A stretch of DNA of 39,257 nt from contig NZ_JACJFM010000045.1 in assembly GCF_014164585.1 (NCBI RefSeq), positions 1 through 39,257 on the forward strand, written 5' to 3'. Both the position numbers and the translations under genes were made by a program. The DNA is from Oceanospirillum sediminis (GTDB taxonomy: Bacteria; Pseudomonadota; Gammaproteobacteria; Pseudomonadales; Halomonadaceae). Positions 8,761 to 17,168 of the stretch are shown here, one piece after another (the stretch's first letter is position 1; each line of letters opens with the position of its first letter). The notes under the pieces are model-generated. The model worked only from the letters and a program-made list of their open reading frames with translations, did no database searches and was not told where the DNA came from.

Positions 8761-11556
8761 ATGAGTTACTATTCTGACTACTTAGAAGAAATTGAGGTTC
8801 GTAAAAACGAACTAGGCCTGAATCCTAAGCCAATCGACAGCGCGGAATTGCTATCTGAGATCATTGACCAGATCAAAGACACTGGTAATGCAGAGCGCGA
8901 AGCTTCTCTAAACTTCTTCATCTACAACACTCTGCCGGGCACCACGCCAGCAGCGGGTGTTAAAGCTAAATTCCTGAAAGACATCGTTACCGGTACTGAA
9001 ACGGTGGCAGAGATCTCTCCTGAATTTGCTCTGGAACAGCTGTCTCACATGAAAGGCGGCCCTTCTGTTGAAGCGCTGCTGGATGTCGCATTGTCTGATC
9101 ACGCTCAAGCTGCAGCGGCTGGCGAAATCATGAAGTCTCAGGTATTCCTGTACGATGCAGACACCGCTCGTTTGGCAGATGCTTATAAAGCGGGCAACGC
9201 AATCGCTAAAGAGATTCTGGAAAGCTACGCGAAGGCGGAATTTTTCACCAAGCTGGATGATATCCCAGAGAAGATCGATGTAGTGACTTACATCGCTGCT
9301 GAAGGTGACATCTCTACTGACTTGCTGTCTCCAGGCAACCAGTCTCACTCCCGTGCTGACCGTGAACTGCACGGTAAGTGCATGATCTCTCCTGAAGCCC
9401 AGCAAGAGATCGTTGAGTTAGGTAAGAAGCACCCTAATGCTAAAGTAATGCTGATCGCTGAGAAAGGCACTATGGGTGTAGGTTCTTCCCGTATGTCCGG
9501 TGTAAACAATGTTGCACTGTGGGCGGGTGAGCCAACTTCTCCGTACATCCCATTCGTTAACAACAAGCCTGTTGTTGCGGGTACTAACGGTATCGCACCT
9601 ATTTTCCTGACTACTGTTGGTGTAACCGGCGGTATCGGCCTGGACCTGAAAAACTGGGTTAAGAAAACTGACGAGAACGGCGAAGTTGTTCGTGACGCAA
9701 ACGGTGACCCAGTACTGGAAGAAGCCTACTCTGTTGCAACCGGTACCGTTCTGACGATCGATACTAAAGCTAAGAAGCTTTACAACGGTGATAAAGAGCT
9801 GGCTGACGTTTCTGACTCTTTCACGCCACAAAAAGTGGAATTTATGAAAGCGGGTGGTTCTTACGCGGTTGTATTCGGTAAGAAGATCCAGACTTTCGCG
9901 GCTGAAACTCTGGGCGTTGAAGCTCCAGTTGTTTACGCACCTTCTAAAGAGATCTCTAACGAAGGTCAGGGTCTGACTGCTGTTGAGAAGATCTTCAACC
10001 GTAACGCGGTTGGTGTAACGTCTAAGACACCTCTGCACACCGGTTCTGACGTTCGCGTTAAAGTGAACATCGTAGGTTCTCAGGACACGACCGGTCCTAT
10101 GACCTGTCAGGAACTGGAAGCGATGGCCGCTTCTACTATCTCTCCAAGCGTTGACGGGGCGTTCCAGTCCGGTTGTCACACGGCATCAGTATGGGACAAG
10201 AAAGCTCAGGCCAACACGCCTAAGCTGATGGCGTTCATGAATGCATTCGGTGTAATCACTGCACGTGACCCGAAAGGCGTTTACCACTCAATGACTGACG
10301 TTATTCACAAAGTACTGAATGACATCACAGTTGACGACCGCGCTATCATCATCGGTGGTGACTCTCACACCCGTATGTCTAAAGGTGTAGCGTTCGGTGC
10401 TGACTCCGGTACTGTTGCTCTGGCACTGGCCACAGGTGAAGCGGCAATGCCAATCCCTGAGTCTGTAAAAGTAACCTTTAAAGGTGCTATGAAGCCTCAC
10501 ATGGACTTCCGTGACATCGTACACGCCACTCAGGCGCAGATGCTGAAGAAGTTCTCTGGCGAAAACGTTTTCCAGGGTCGTGTAATCGAAGTACAGATCG
10601 GTACGCTGCTGGCTGACCAGGCCTTCACCTTCACCGACTGGACTGCAGAGATGAAAGCGAAAGCTTCTATCTGTATCTCTACCGATGAAACTCTGATCGA
10701 ATCTCTGGAACTGGCTAAGTCCCGTATCCAGATCATGATCGACAAGGGTATGGAAAACGAAGCGGGCATGCTGAAGGGCCTGATCGCTCTGGCTGACAAG
10801 CGTATCGCTGAAGTTAAATCTGGCGAAGCACCTGCTCTGGCTCCAGATGACAACGCTAAGTACTACGCTGAGCTGGTTGTTGATCTGGACGCAATCGACG
10901 AGCCAATGATTGCTGACCCAGACGTAAACAACGAAGACGTTTCCAAGCGTTACACCCACGATGTGATCCGTCCGGCTTCTTACTACGATGGCCGTAAAGT
11001 TGACCTGGGCTTCGTAGGTTCTTGTATGGTTCACAAAGGCGATATGCAGATCATTGCTGCTATGCTGCGTAACCTGGAGAAGAAGGGGCCTATCACGTTT
11101 AACGCACCTCTGGTTGTTGCGCCACCAACGTACAACATCGTTGATGAGCTGAAAGCCGAAGGCGACTGGGATATCCTGGCTAAATACGCAGGCTTCACGT
11201 TTGATGATGAAAATCCAAAACAAGAAGCACGTACTGCGTACGAGAACATCCTGTACCTGGAGCGTCCTGGTTGTAACCTGTGTATGGGTAATCAGGAGAA
11301 AGCGGCACCTGGCGACACTGTACTGGCGACGTCTACCCGTCTGTTCCAGGGCCGTGTGGTAGAAGATACTGCTGAGAAGAAAGGTGAGTCTCTGCTGGGT
11401 TCTACGCCAATGGTTGTACTGTCTACTATCCTGGGGCGTTTCCCTACTCTGGAAGAGTACAAGGCTGCCGTTGAAGGTATCAACCTGACGTCTTTCGCTC
11501 CACCAGGCGAAGATCTGAGCGTTGCACCTCAAGCTATCCCAGCTGCGCGTATCTAA
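8761..11556 (+). CDS. acnB: Aconitate hydratase B / 2-methylisocitrate dehydratase, long form (931 aa)
   Basis: AcnB is the main TCA-cycle aconitase and often also acts on 2-methylisocitrate. The order is an N-terminal HEAT-like helical domain (to about 160), the swivel domain, then the catalytic core with VGSQDTTGPMTCQEL, IGGDSHTRMSKG (531-542) and cluster cysteines C755 (GSCMVHKGD), C838 and C841 (PGCNLCMGNQ). At 931 residues it is about 65 longer than the usual 865-aa enterobacterial AcnB. Extra sequence appears around 300-370 and between the first and second cluster cysteines. Codon use is strongly biased to a small set (GGT, GTT, CGT, AAC, CTG), unlike leuA or araC, and implies very high expression. 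GTGAGAAG precedes the ATG. Confidence 0.95.
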   Translation: MSYYSDYLEEIEVRKNELGLNPKPIDSAELLSEIIDQIKDTGNAEREASLNFFIYNTLPGTTPAAGVKAKFLKDIVTGTETVAEISPEFALEQLSHMKGGPSVEALLDVALSDHAQAAAAGEIMKSQVFLYDADTARLADAYKAGNAIAKEILESYAKAEFFTKLDDIPEKIDVVTYIAAEGDISTDLLSPGNQSHSRADRELHGKCMISPEAQQEIVELGKKHPNAKVMLIAEKGTMGVGSSRMSGVNNVALWAGEPTSPYIPFVNNKPVVAGTNGIAPIFLTTVGVTGGIGLDLKNWVKKTDENGEVVRDANGDPVLEEAYSVATGTVLTIDTKAKKLYNGDKELADVSDSFTPQKVEFMKAGGSYAVVFGKKIQTFAAETLGVEAPVVYAPSKEISNEGQGLTAVEKIFNRNAVGVTSKTPLHTGSDVRVKVNIVGSQDTTGPMTCQELEAMAASTISPSVDGAFQSGCHTASVWDKKAQANTPKLMAFMNAFGVITARDPKGVYHSMTDVIHKVLNDITVDDRAIIIGGDSHTRMSKGVAFGADSGTVALALATGEAAMPIPESVKVTFKGAMKPHMDFRDIVHATQAQMLKKFSGENVFQGRVIEVQIGTLLADQAFTFTDWTAEMKAKASICISTDETLIESLELAKSRIQIMIDKGMENEAGMLKGLIALADKRIAEVKSGEAPALAPDDNAKYYAELVVDLDAIDEPMIADPDVNNEDVSKRYTHDVIRPASYYDGRKVDLGFVGSCMVHKGDMQIIAAMLRNLEKKGPITFNAPLVVAPPTYNIVDELKAEGDWDILAKYAGFTFDDENPKQEARTAYENILYLERPGCNLCMGNQEKAAPGDTVLATSTRLFQGRVVEDTAEKKGESLLGSTPMVVLSTILGRFPTLEEYKAAVEGINLTSFAPPGEDLSVAPQAIPAARI

Positions 11557-11584
11557 TCACTGATAAAGTGACTGGTTACAGCCC

Positions 11585-11669
11585 TGAGCATTCAATGCTG
11601 TTCACTTAAGCATTGAAGGTCAGCGGAAAAAACAAAGCCCGGTATCTGGTTTCCAGATACCGGGCTTTT
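11585..11669 (+). terminator. acnB terminator, with copy B of the acn 3' element
   Basis: The intrinsic terminator has perfect 16-bp arms (11634-11649 and 11653-11668) around a 3-nt loop and ends in a T run. Upstream is a second hairpin (TTCAATGCT at 11591-11599, AGCATTGAA at 11609-11617). TGAGCATTCAATGC (11585-11598) and the CCGGTATCT/AGATACCGG arms match the element at 5265-5324. Confidence 0.9.
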
Positions 11670-11901
11670 TTATGGCTGATCAGCAAGGATCACAGATGGT
11701 CTTCCTTCTGATTGAGTGCTGTGACTTACGCCTGATTTTGCAATGAATCCATTGGGTGGATTGCCAGAAAGCTGAATATTCAGATATACCCTTTGCACAA
11801 AAGCTGCGTTCTGGCTATCAGAGGAACAAGGTTGTCCGTTTCGAATAAGCAATAATTTCCCCCTTACTTACAATGGCTGGGAACTTAACGAGGCAGCGAA
11901 A
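11670..11901. promoter_or_regulatory. leuA upstream region with a candidate promoter
   Basis: TTGCAC (11793-11798) and TATCAG (11816-11821) are separated by 17 bp and precede leuA by about 80 bp, a fair sigma-70 promoter. I see no leucine-rich leader peptide and no attenuator hairpin, so classical leuL-type control is unlikely. GAGG at about 11890 is the leuA ribosome binding site. The stretch from 11670 to 11790 holds nothing else I can support. Confidence 0.45.
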
Positions 11902-13569
11902 ATGATTTCAGACCCATCTCAAAAATATCAACCAGCTTGTATTGTGTCTAACCCTGAGCGTGCATGGCCTGGTAAGCGACTTACGTCGGCTCCACGCTGG
12001 TGTTCAACCGACTTACGAGATGGGAATCAGGCGCTTGCTAATCCGATGGATCATGAGAGAAAACTCATGTATTTCAACCATCTTGTGCAATGTGGCTTTA
12101 AGGAAATTGAGGTAGCGTTTCCTTCAGCCTCCGAAACAGAGTTTGAATTTGTACGTAAGCTTATTGATCAGGACTACATACCAGATGACGTATGGGTGCA
12201 GGTGATTACTCAGGCTCGTCCAGATCTTATTCGCATGACGATGGAGTCCTTGAGAGGGGCAAAACAGGCGATTATTCATGTTTACAACGCGACTGCTCCA
12301 ATTTTCAGAGAGGTTGTGTTTCAAAACTCAAAAGAGCAAACCGTCCAGTTGGCATTGGATGCTGTTGGCTTGATCAAACAATTATGTGATGAACGTCCGG
12401 ATACGACATGGTGTCTGGAATACTCGCCTGAAACTTTTTGCTTTACCGAACTGGATTTTGCGTTAGAAATTTGTGAAGCCGTAAAAGACTTATGGGAACC
12501 TTCTGAGTCCAGGCCCTTAATACTCAATTTGCCGACAACGGTCGAAGTTAATACGCCTAATGTGTTTGCTGACCAAATTGAACTCTTTATGCGTAACTTT
12601 AGTGATCTGACCCATGTCACTATCAGCATTCATCCGCACAATGACCGTGGCACTGGTGTAGCCACAGCTGAGCTGGGGGTTTTGGGCGGTGCTCAGAGGG
12701 TTGAAGGTTGTTTGTTTGGTAATGGTGAAAGGACAGGCAATGTTGATTTATTAACCCTGGCCATGAATCTTTATAGTCAGGGTGTGAGTCCGAATCTGAG
12801 ATTTGACGACATCAAAAAAACTATTGAGGTGGCGGAGTACTGTAACCGTATTCCTGTGCATCCAAGGCACCCTTACGCAGGCGAATTGGTCTTCACTGCA
12901 TTTTCTGGTTCCCATCAGGATGCTATTAAAAAAGGTTTTGCCAACCGGCTTGAGAAGGGAGAAACCATTTGGAATGTCCCTTACCTGCCCATTGACCCCT
13001 GTGATCTGGGGTGTGCTTATGAAGAAGTGATTCGGGTAAACAATCAATCCGGTAAGAGTGGTGCAGCCTGGCTGATAGAGCAGAATCATGGGCTTAAGCT
13101 GCCCCGATCCTTACAGGTTGATTTCAGTGAAAAGGTAAAAGCCTTTACCAACCACTCAGGTTGTGAAATGAGCTTGGCAGAAATCTGGCAGTTATTTCGT
13201 GAATCGTATGGCGTTGTGAGTCAGCCTGACCTGCAGCTTGTCGAGTACGAGAGCAAGTCTGTGGCAGAGGAACAATGCATTTTTGCAAAGCTGAATCACA
13301 AAGGGCGTGAAATAGTAGTTCAGGGTAAGGGGGCTGGCATTATCAGTGCGTTGGTCAACGGGATCAAGCATGCCTTCGATATCGAGATAAACATTAAGGA
13401 TTATTCCGAGCATACCCTGGGGCTGAGTACGCAAAGCCGAGCTATCACTTATGTCGAGATTCAATCAAGAACAGAGCAAAGCTTTTATGGCGTTTCAATC
13501 GATGCCGACTCATTAAAAGCCGTTTTGCAGGCGACATTGAATGCAGTTAGTTGCTTCCTGGAACAGTAA
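11902..13569 (+). CDS. leuA: 2-isopropylmalate synthase, long type (555 aa)
   Basis: It condenses 2-oxoisovalerate with acetyl-CoA, the first committed step of leucine synthesis, in the cytoplasm. The N-terminal TIM barrel has the metal and substrate motif STDLRDGNQAL (35-45), the metal histidines H244 and H246 in IHPHNDRGTG, and GNGERTGNVD (273-282). The C-terminal part (about 430-550) is the LeuA dimer/regulatory domain, which usually gives leucine feedback inhibition. The length matches the 550-560-aa type of pseudomonads and actinobacteria rather than the 520-aa E. coli type. leuBCD are absent, so the gene stands alone here. Its codon use is relaxed compared with acnB. A terminator follows directly. 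Confidence 0.93.
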   Translation: MISDPSQKYQPACIVSNPERAWPGKRLTSAPRWCSTDLRDGNQALANPMDHERKLMYFNHLVQCGFKEIEVAFPSASETEFEFVRKLIDQDYIPDDVWVQVITQARPDLIRMTMESLRGAKQAIIHVYNATAPIFREVVFQNSKEQTVQLALDAVGLIKQLCDERPDTTWCLEYSPETFCFTELDFALEICEAVKDLWEPSESRPLILNLPTTVEVNTPNVFADQIELFMRNFSDLTHVTISIHPHNDRGTGVATAELGVLGGAQRVEGCLFGNGERTGNVDLLTLAMNLYSQGVSPNLRFDDIKKTIEVAEYCNRIPVHPRHPYAGELVFTAFSGSHQDAIKKGFANRLEKGETIWNVPYLPIDPCDLGCAYEEVIRVNNQSGKSGAAWLIEQNHGLKLPRSLQVDFSEKVKAFTNHSGCEMSLAEIWQLFRESYGVVSQPDLQLVEYESKSVAEEQCIFAKLNHKGREIVVQGKGAGIISALVNGIKHAFDIEINIKDYSEHTLGLSTQSRAITYVEIQSRTEQSFYGVSIDADSLKAVLQATLNAVSCFLEQ

Positions 13570-13581
13570 GACGCTTTTATG

Positions 13582-13605
13582 AGCCTGATTAACCTCAGGC
13601 TTTTT
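13582..13605 (+). terminator. leuA intrinsic terminator
   Basis: AGCCTGA and TCAGGCT form a 7-bp stem with a 6-nt loop followed by five T, 12 bp after the leuA stop codon. Confidence 0.8.
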
Positions 13606-13630
13606 AATTCACAGAGAGAGTTTAGTGATA

Positions 13631-13774
13631 ATGGAAAGGGTTATAAATATACCATCAGAAAATTGGAGCACTCCTCCTGGATTTGATTCCGGTATCGAGC
13701 ATGGAATCAGGCTGGCTTGTTGCACTTATCCACTTGGCGATTGCTCTGTAATCAGTGACACCTCGTTTTCATGA
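13631..13774 (+). CDS. Possible small ORF overlapping the araC 3' end (47 aa)
   Basis: This ATG ORF, MERVINIPSENWSTPPGF..., is preceded by AGAGAG about eleven bases upstream. It begins in the leuA-araC gap and runs 49 bp into the 3' end of the convergent regulator gene. It has no signal peptide and I do not recognise it. The ribosome binding site is acceptable, but the overlap and lack of a promoter make it doubtful. Confidence 0.2.
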   Translation: MERVINIPSENWSTPPGFDSGIEHGIRLACCTYPLGDCSVISDTSFS

Positions 13775-14538
13775 TCCTGACTGGGGTAAGCAACAAAAGA
13801 GTTGGGCGAAATGCCGATACGCTTTTTAAACATGGTGCTGAAGGAACTATGGCTGTCGTAACCGACGGCTACAGCTGCGTCCATAACAGAGTATCCGCTA
13901 GCTAGCAGTTCCATGCTTTTCAAAAGCCTGAAGCGCCGGAGCCATTCGCCAAAGCTCATCCCTGTTTCCGTATGGAATTTACGGGAAATGGTGCGTGCAG
14001 AAACATTCAGTGATGACGCGACATCGGCTAGCTCCCAAGGGCGCTCCAAATGAGCTGACACCCTGTCACAAAAAGCTTTGAGCTCTTTCGATATCGGCAT
14101 GGCTACGTTGAAATCGGTCAGGTGAATTAAGCACAGCTCATCAAGGATAAGCTCATTGATACGTTCTTCACGTGAGCTGACCTCAAGGCCGTCCGGGAAG
14201 TCAGACGCAGCATTAATCAGCTCCCTGAGTAATGGACTGACCTGGAAAATACCTAACTCGTTACTCAGGTCTGCACGGGCAAAGGGGTCTATGAAAAGAG
14301 TGCGTACATCAACACTGCCGACTGCTACCAGGCTGTGAGGGACTCCTGCTGGTATCAGAAGTCCCCGTGAGGGAGGAATGACCCAGCAATTATCCTGAGC
14401 ATAAACACGGATTACCCCCTTCAATATGTGTAAAAGTTGAATCGCCTGATGATCGTGTACTCCCTCTTTTATGCCGTGTTGATAGGAGTACTTAATAGCG
14501 CAGATGTTTTTTTTGAGTCGATCGGTCTGATAAAACAT
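13726..14538 (-). CDS. AraC-family transcriptional regulator (270 aa)
   Basis: The N-terminal cupin-type sensor (about 15-100) contains HDHQAIQLLHILKG and the IPPSRGLLIPAGVPH turn. The C-terminal double helix-turn-helix (about 160-255) shows LADVASSLNVSARTISRKF and the family signature AVAVGYDSHSSFSTMFKKRIGISPNSF. This arrangement resembles the NimR-like subgroup, whose members often control a neighbouring exporter gene. Here the divergent gene expected at that place is only a 15-codon ORF, and the closest exporter (MATE) is 2.6 kb away behind cysI. The target is therefore unknown. Confidence 0.9.
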   Translation of the reverse strand: MFYQTDRLKKNICAIKYSYQHGIKEGVHDHQAIQLLHILKGVIRVYAQDNCWVIPPSRGLLIPAGVPHSLVAVGSVDVRTLFIDPFARADLSNELGIFQVSPLLRELINAASDFPDGLEVSSREERINELILDELCLIHLTDFNVAMPISKELKAFCDRVSAHLERPWELADVASSLNVSARTISRKFHTETGMSFGEWLRRFRLLKSMELLASGYSVMDAAVAVGYDSHSSFSTMFKKRIGISPNSFVAYPSQDHENEVSLITEQSPSG

Positions 14539-14722
14539 ACTTCTGTTAACCGGCAGAGTGCTTGTGATTGATTTTAAAGCTGCAGGGCATTGTTTATCAA
14601 TTAGGCTGGATTATTGTGCCTTTTATCTTATATGAAAAAACACACGGCAGGGGACAAAAAACCTGAAAAGCAGATATAAATCAGTCAGAAAAAAAGTGAA
14701 TGAGCCTGAAGGAGAAAAAGTC
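14539..14722. other. AraC-gene upstream region
   Basis: This short AT-rich region lies between the araC-family gene and the divergent micro-ORF. It should contain the regulator's promoter and perhaps its operator; I cannot identify either with confidence. It ends in the strong ribosome binding site AAGGAG at 14709-14714. Confidence 0.4.
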
Positions 14723-14770
14723 ATGAACACTTATGAACAGCTAAGCCTTTATGGGGTTATTGCCGCGTGA
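14723..14770 (+). CDS. 15-aa micro-ORF with a strong ribosome binding site
   Basis: MNTYEQLSLYGVIAA is preceded by AAGGAG at 8-nt spacing and followed 32 bp later by an intrinsic terminator, so the set looks like a complete small transcription unit. It diverges from the AraC-family regulator. It may be a genuine micropeptide, a leader peptide, or the remnant 5' end of a deleted regulated gene. Confidence 0.4.
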   Translation: MNTYEQLSLYGVIAA

Positions 14771-14802
14771 AAGAGTCCACAGCATTGCCATAACAGGCAA
14801 AT

Positions 14803-14838
14803 AAAAAAGCACCTGCTATAAAAGTCAGGTGCTTTTTT
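14803..14838. terminator. Bidirectional terminator
   Basis: Perfect 13-bp arms (14803-14815, 14826-14838) include AAAAAA and TTTTTT on their outer sides, with a 10-nt loop, so it can end both the micro-ORF transcript and the cysI-DUF934 operon. Confidence 0.85.
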
Positions 14839-14869
14839 CTTCTGATTTGATATAGCAATCAGAAGTGGA

Positions 14870-15358
14870 TTATGTCCAGCGCTCTGCAAACAGAGGCTTA
14901 GGATTATCCAGTGCCGCTTGATAAGAGTAAGAGAACGGCTTCAGTGAACTCAGTGCCTCTTCGATGTTCTTGTCAGCGCGCAGGGCAAAGCTGTTAAAGC
15001 CGCAACGTCCCATTGCGTACAGCTGATCCTGCAGTACATCTCCGACCGCGCGAAGTTCGTTGGTGAAACCAAAACGATCACGCAGTTGACGGCCCAGGGT
15101 GTAACCACGACCATCAGTGAATACCGGGAAGTCTACCGCGACAACATCCAGCTCTTGCAGTTTGTTGGCTTGCTCGTCGAATACGGTGTCATTTGGAACC
15201 CAGACACCTACGGCTTCAAAAGCAGCCGCATCAAACTCGCCAGACAGCCACAGAGGGTAAGGCAACAGCACTTTACCGGAGGCTGGCAGTTCATCTTCCA
15301 GGCCAACCAGTTGCCACTGATCTTCTGTAATCTCGCCGTTCAGGATGATCTTAGGCAT
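14870..15358 (-). CDS. DUF934 protein, oxidoreductase partner of CysI (162 aa)
   Basis: It belongs to DUF934 (COG3749), small soluble proteins almost always encoded directly after ferredoxin-type sulfite/nitrite reductases and thought to assist them; the exact role is not established. Visible features are LPYPLWLSGEFDAAAF (41-56), the VDFPVFTDGRGYTLGRQLR block (from 75) and RAVGDVLQDQLYAMGRCGF (from 103), all characteristic of the family. I start it at ATG 15358 because AAGGAGG lies just upstream; the frame extends ten codons further without support. Its start overlaps the last 8 bases of cysI, which indicates translational coupling. Confidence 0.9.
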   Translation of the reverse strand: MPKIILNGEITEDQWQLVGLEDELPASGKVLLPYPLWLSGEFDAAAFEAVGVWVPNDTVFDEQANKLQELDVVAVDFPVFTDGRGYTLGRQLRDRFGFTNELRAVGDVLQDQLYAMGRCGFNSFALRADKNIEEALSSLKPFSYSYQAALDNPKPLFAERWT

Positions 15359-16997
15359 ATACCGCCTCCTTAAATTTCTGTTGGCCAATACGGTGGTAAG
15401 CTTCTACAAAAGTTTCGCCTTCAACACGGTTGTCAACGTAAACCTTCATTACGGTTTCGATCGCGTCGGCAACACGTTCCAGTTTCAGTGCAGGACCTAA
15501 GATCTTACCGATATTAGCATCTGCGCCTGAGCGGCCCCCCAGAGACAGCTGGTAGAACTCTTCGCCTTTACGATCTACACCCAGCAGACCGATGTTGCCG
15601 ATATGGTGGTGACCACAGGCATTCATACAGCCAGAAAAATTAAATTCGATATCACCCAGGTCATACAGGTAGTCCAGATCTTCAAAGCGACTCTGAATCT
15701 CTTCTGCTACCGGGATCGAACGCGCATTCGCCAGGTTACAGAAGTCACCGCCAGGGCAGCAGATCATATCAGTTAGTTTTCCGATATTTGGCGTGGCCAG
15801 GCTATTCTCTTCCAGAATCTGCCACAGGGTAAACAGATCAGCTTTTTTCACATCAGACAGTACGATGTTCTGATGGTGGCTTATGCGCAGTTCGCCGTAG
15901 CTGTATTTCTCGGCCAGATCTGCAACCAGATCCAGTTGAGCATCGGTAATATCACCTGGAGGCACGCCTGTTTTCTTCAGTGAGATTGTGACTGCAATAT
16001 AACCATCTTGCTTATGTGCAACCGTATTATTGGTCACAAAGCGAGAGAAAGCTTTGTTGTCAGCGCGCTGCTGCTCGAAGTCACCTTCGTCAGGGGAGGT
16101 TTCGTAATCCGGGTCAATAAAGAAGCTCTGAGCTTTAGCCATTGCTGCTTCAGTCAGGGTAGATGGACCATCTTTCAGATGCTCCCATTCAGCTTCAACA
16201 CGCTTGGCGATATCTTCGACGCCCAGTGCTTTTACCATGATTTTAATACGGGCTTTGTACTTGTTATCACGGCGACCAAACTGGTTGTAAACACGCAGAA
16301 TCGCTTCCAGATAGGTCAGCAGGTGTTTGGCTGGCAGGTTTTCACGTACCAGATCACCTACCATAGGTGTTCGTCCCAGACCGCCACCGACGTATACATC
16401 AAAGCCTGTGCTGCCATCTTCATTTTTAACCAGTTGCAGGCCGATATCGTGTACACGAATAGCCGCGCGGTCATTGGCTGATGCGGAGATGGCTATTTTG
16501 AACTTACGTGGCAGGAAGTGGAATTCAGGGTGGAAAGTAGACCACTGACGAATCACTTCACACCATGGACGAGGGTCCGCCACTTCATCACGAGCTACAC
16601 CGGCAAACTCATCGGTTGTGGTGTTGCGGATGGTGTTACCACTGGTCTGAATCGCATGCATCTCAACCGTTGCCAGCTCTTCCAGAATATCCGGAGTGTC
16701 TTCCAGCTTAGGCCAGTTGAACTGTACGTTCTGACGCGTCGTGAAGTGTGCGTAACCTTTGTCGTAAGTACGAGCAATATGTGCCAGTTTACGCATCTGT
16801 TCAGCACGTAGCATGCCGTACGGAATCGCGACGCGTAGCATAGGGGCATGACGCTGAATATAGATGCCGTTCTGGAGACGCAGAGGCAGGTACTCATGCT
16901 CTTCCAGTTTACCGTCCAGATAACGTTGCGTTTGATCCCTGTGTTGGGCCACGCGCTCTGCAATTAACTTATGATCGTAATCGTCGTACTTGTACAT
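15351..16997 (-). CDS. cysI: Nitrite/sulfite reductase hemoprotein, CysI type (548 aa)
   Basis: It catalyses the six-electron reduction of sulfite to sulfide for cysteine synthesis. Two ferredoxin-like/siroheme half-repeats are visible, the first from about 50 (RVAIPYGMLRAEQM) and the second from about 335 (AVTISLKKTGVPPGDITDAQ). The siroheme-[4Fe-4S] cysteines are C414 and C420 (CPGGDFC) and C457 and C461 (SGCMNACGHHH). FTTRQN (85-90) and NTIRNTTTDE (121-130) are substrate/siroheme-site motifs. It is the CysI type of pseudomonads and related marine genera, probably with ferredoxin or a separate flavoprotein as donor. AGGAAA precedes the ATG. It forms an operon with the DUF934 gene. Confidence 0.93.
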   Translation of the reverse strand: MYKYDDYDHKLIAERVAQHRDQTQRYLDGKLEEHEYLPLRLQNGIYIQRHAPMLRVAIPYGMLRAEQMRKLAHIARTYDKGYAHFTTRQNVQFNWPKLEDTPDILEELATVEMHAIQTSGNTIRNTTTDEFAGVARDEVADPRPWCEVIRQWSTFHPEFHFLPRKFKIAISASANDRAAIRVHDIGLQLVKNEDGSTGFDVYVGGGLGRTPMVGDLVRENLPAKHLLTYLEAILRVYNQFGRRDNKYKARIKIMVKALGVEDIAKRVEAEWEHLKDGPSTLTEAAMAKAQSFFIDPDYETSPDEGDFEQQRADNKAFSRFVTNNTVAHKQDGYIAVTISLKKTGVPPGDITDAQLDLVADLAEKYSYGELRISHHQNIVLSDVKKADLFTLWQILEENSLATPNIGKLTDMICCPGGDFCNLANARSIPVAEEIQSRFEDLDYLYDLGDIEFNFSGCMNACGHHHIGNIGLLGVDRKGEEFYQLSLGGRSGADANIGKILGPALKLERVADAIETVMKVYVDNRVEGETFVEAYHRIGQQKFKEAVYA

Positions 16998-17168
16998 TCT
17001 TTTTCCTACGACTAGGTAGCTTTAACCACGGTTTGGCTGCACGAAAACGAATAATGGCAGCTTGAATGAGGGCAAGATATCAGTCCTGCCTTATAATTAA
17101 AATGAATTTATATCTATATATTTATTTCAAAAAGAAATAACTGTATATGATGTTTCAACTCGGAACTT
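16998..17168. promoter_or_regulatory. cysI upstream / MATE downstream region
   Basis: A very AT-rich block at about 17090-17150 precedes cysI on the minus strand. This is the kind of sequence CysB binds, but no firm CysB site can be called. It contains a small hairpin with 7-bp arms (TTATTTC 17122-17128, GAAATAA 17134-17140) that could end the MATE transcript weakly. Confidence 0.3.

Noticed and set aside
10288-11532. 414-codon open frame antisense to acnB
   Set aside because: It results from the extreme codon bias of acnB; the translation is compositionally odd (rich in Arg, Gln, Phe, Val), has no domain and no ribosome binding site.
11670-11852. 60-codon minus-strand frame in the acnB-leuA gap
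   Set aside because: It begins and ends without regulatory signals, lies across the likely leuA promoter, and has no recognisable domain; a gene fragment is possible but unsupported.
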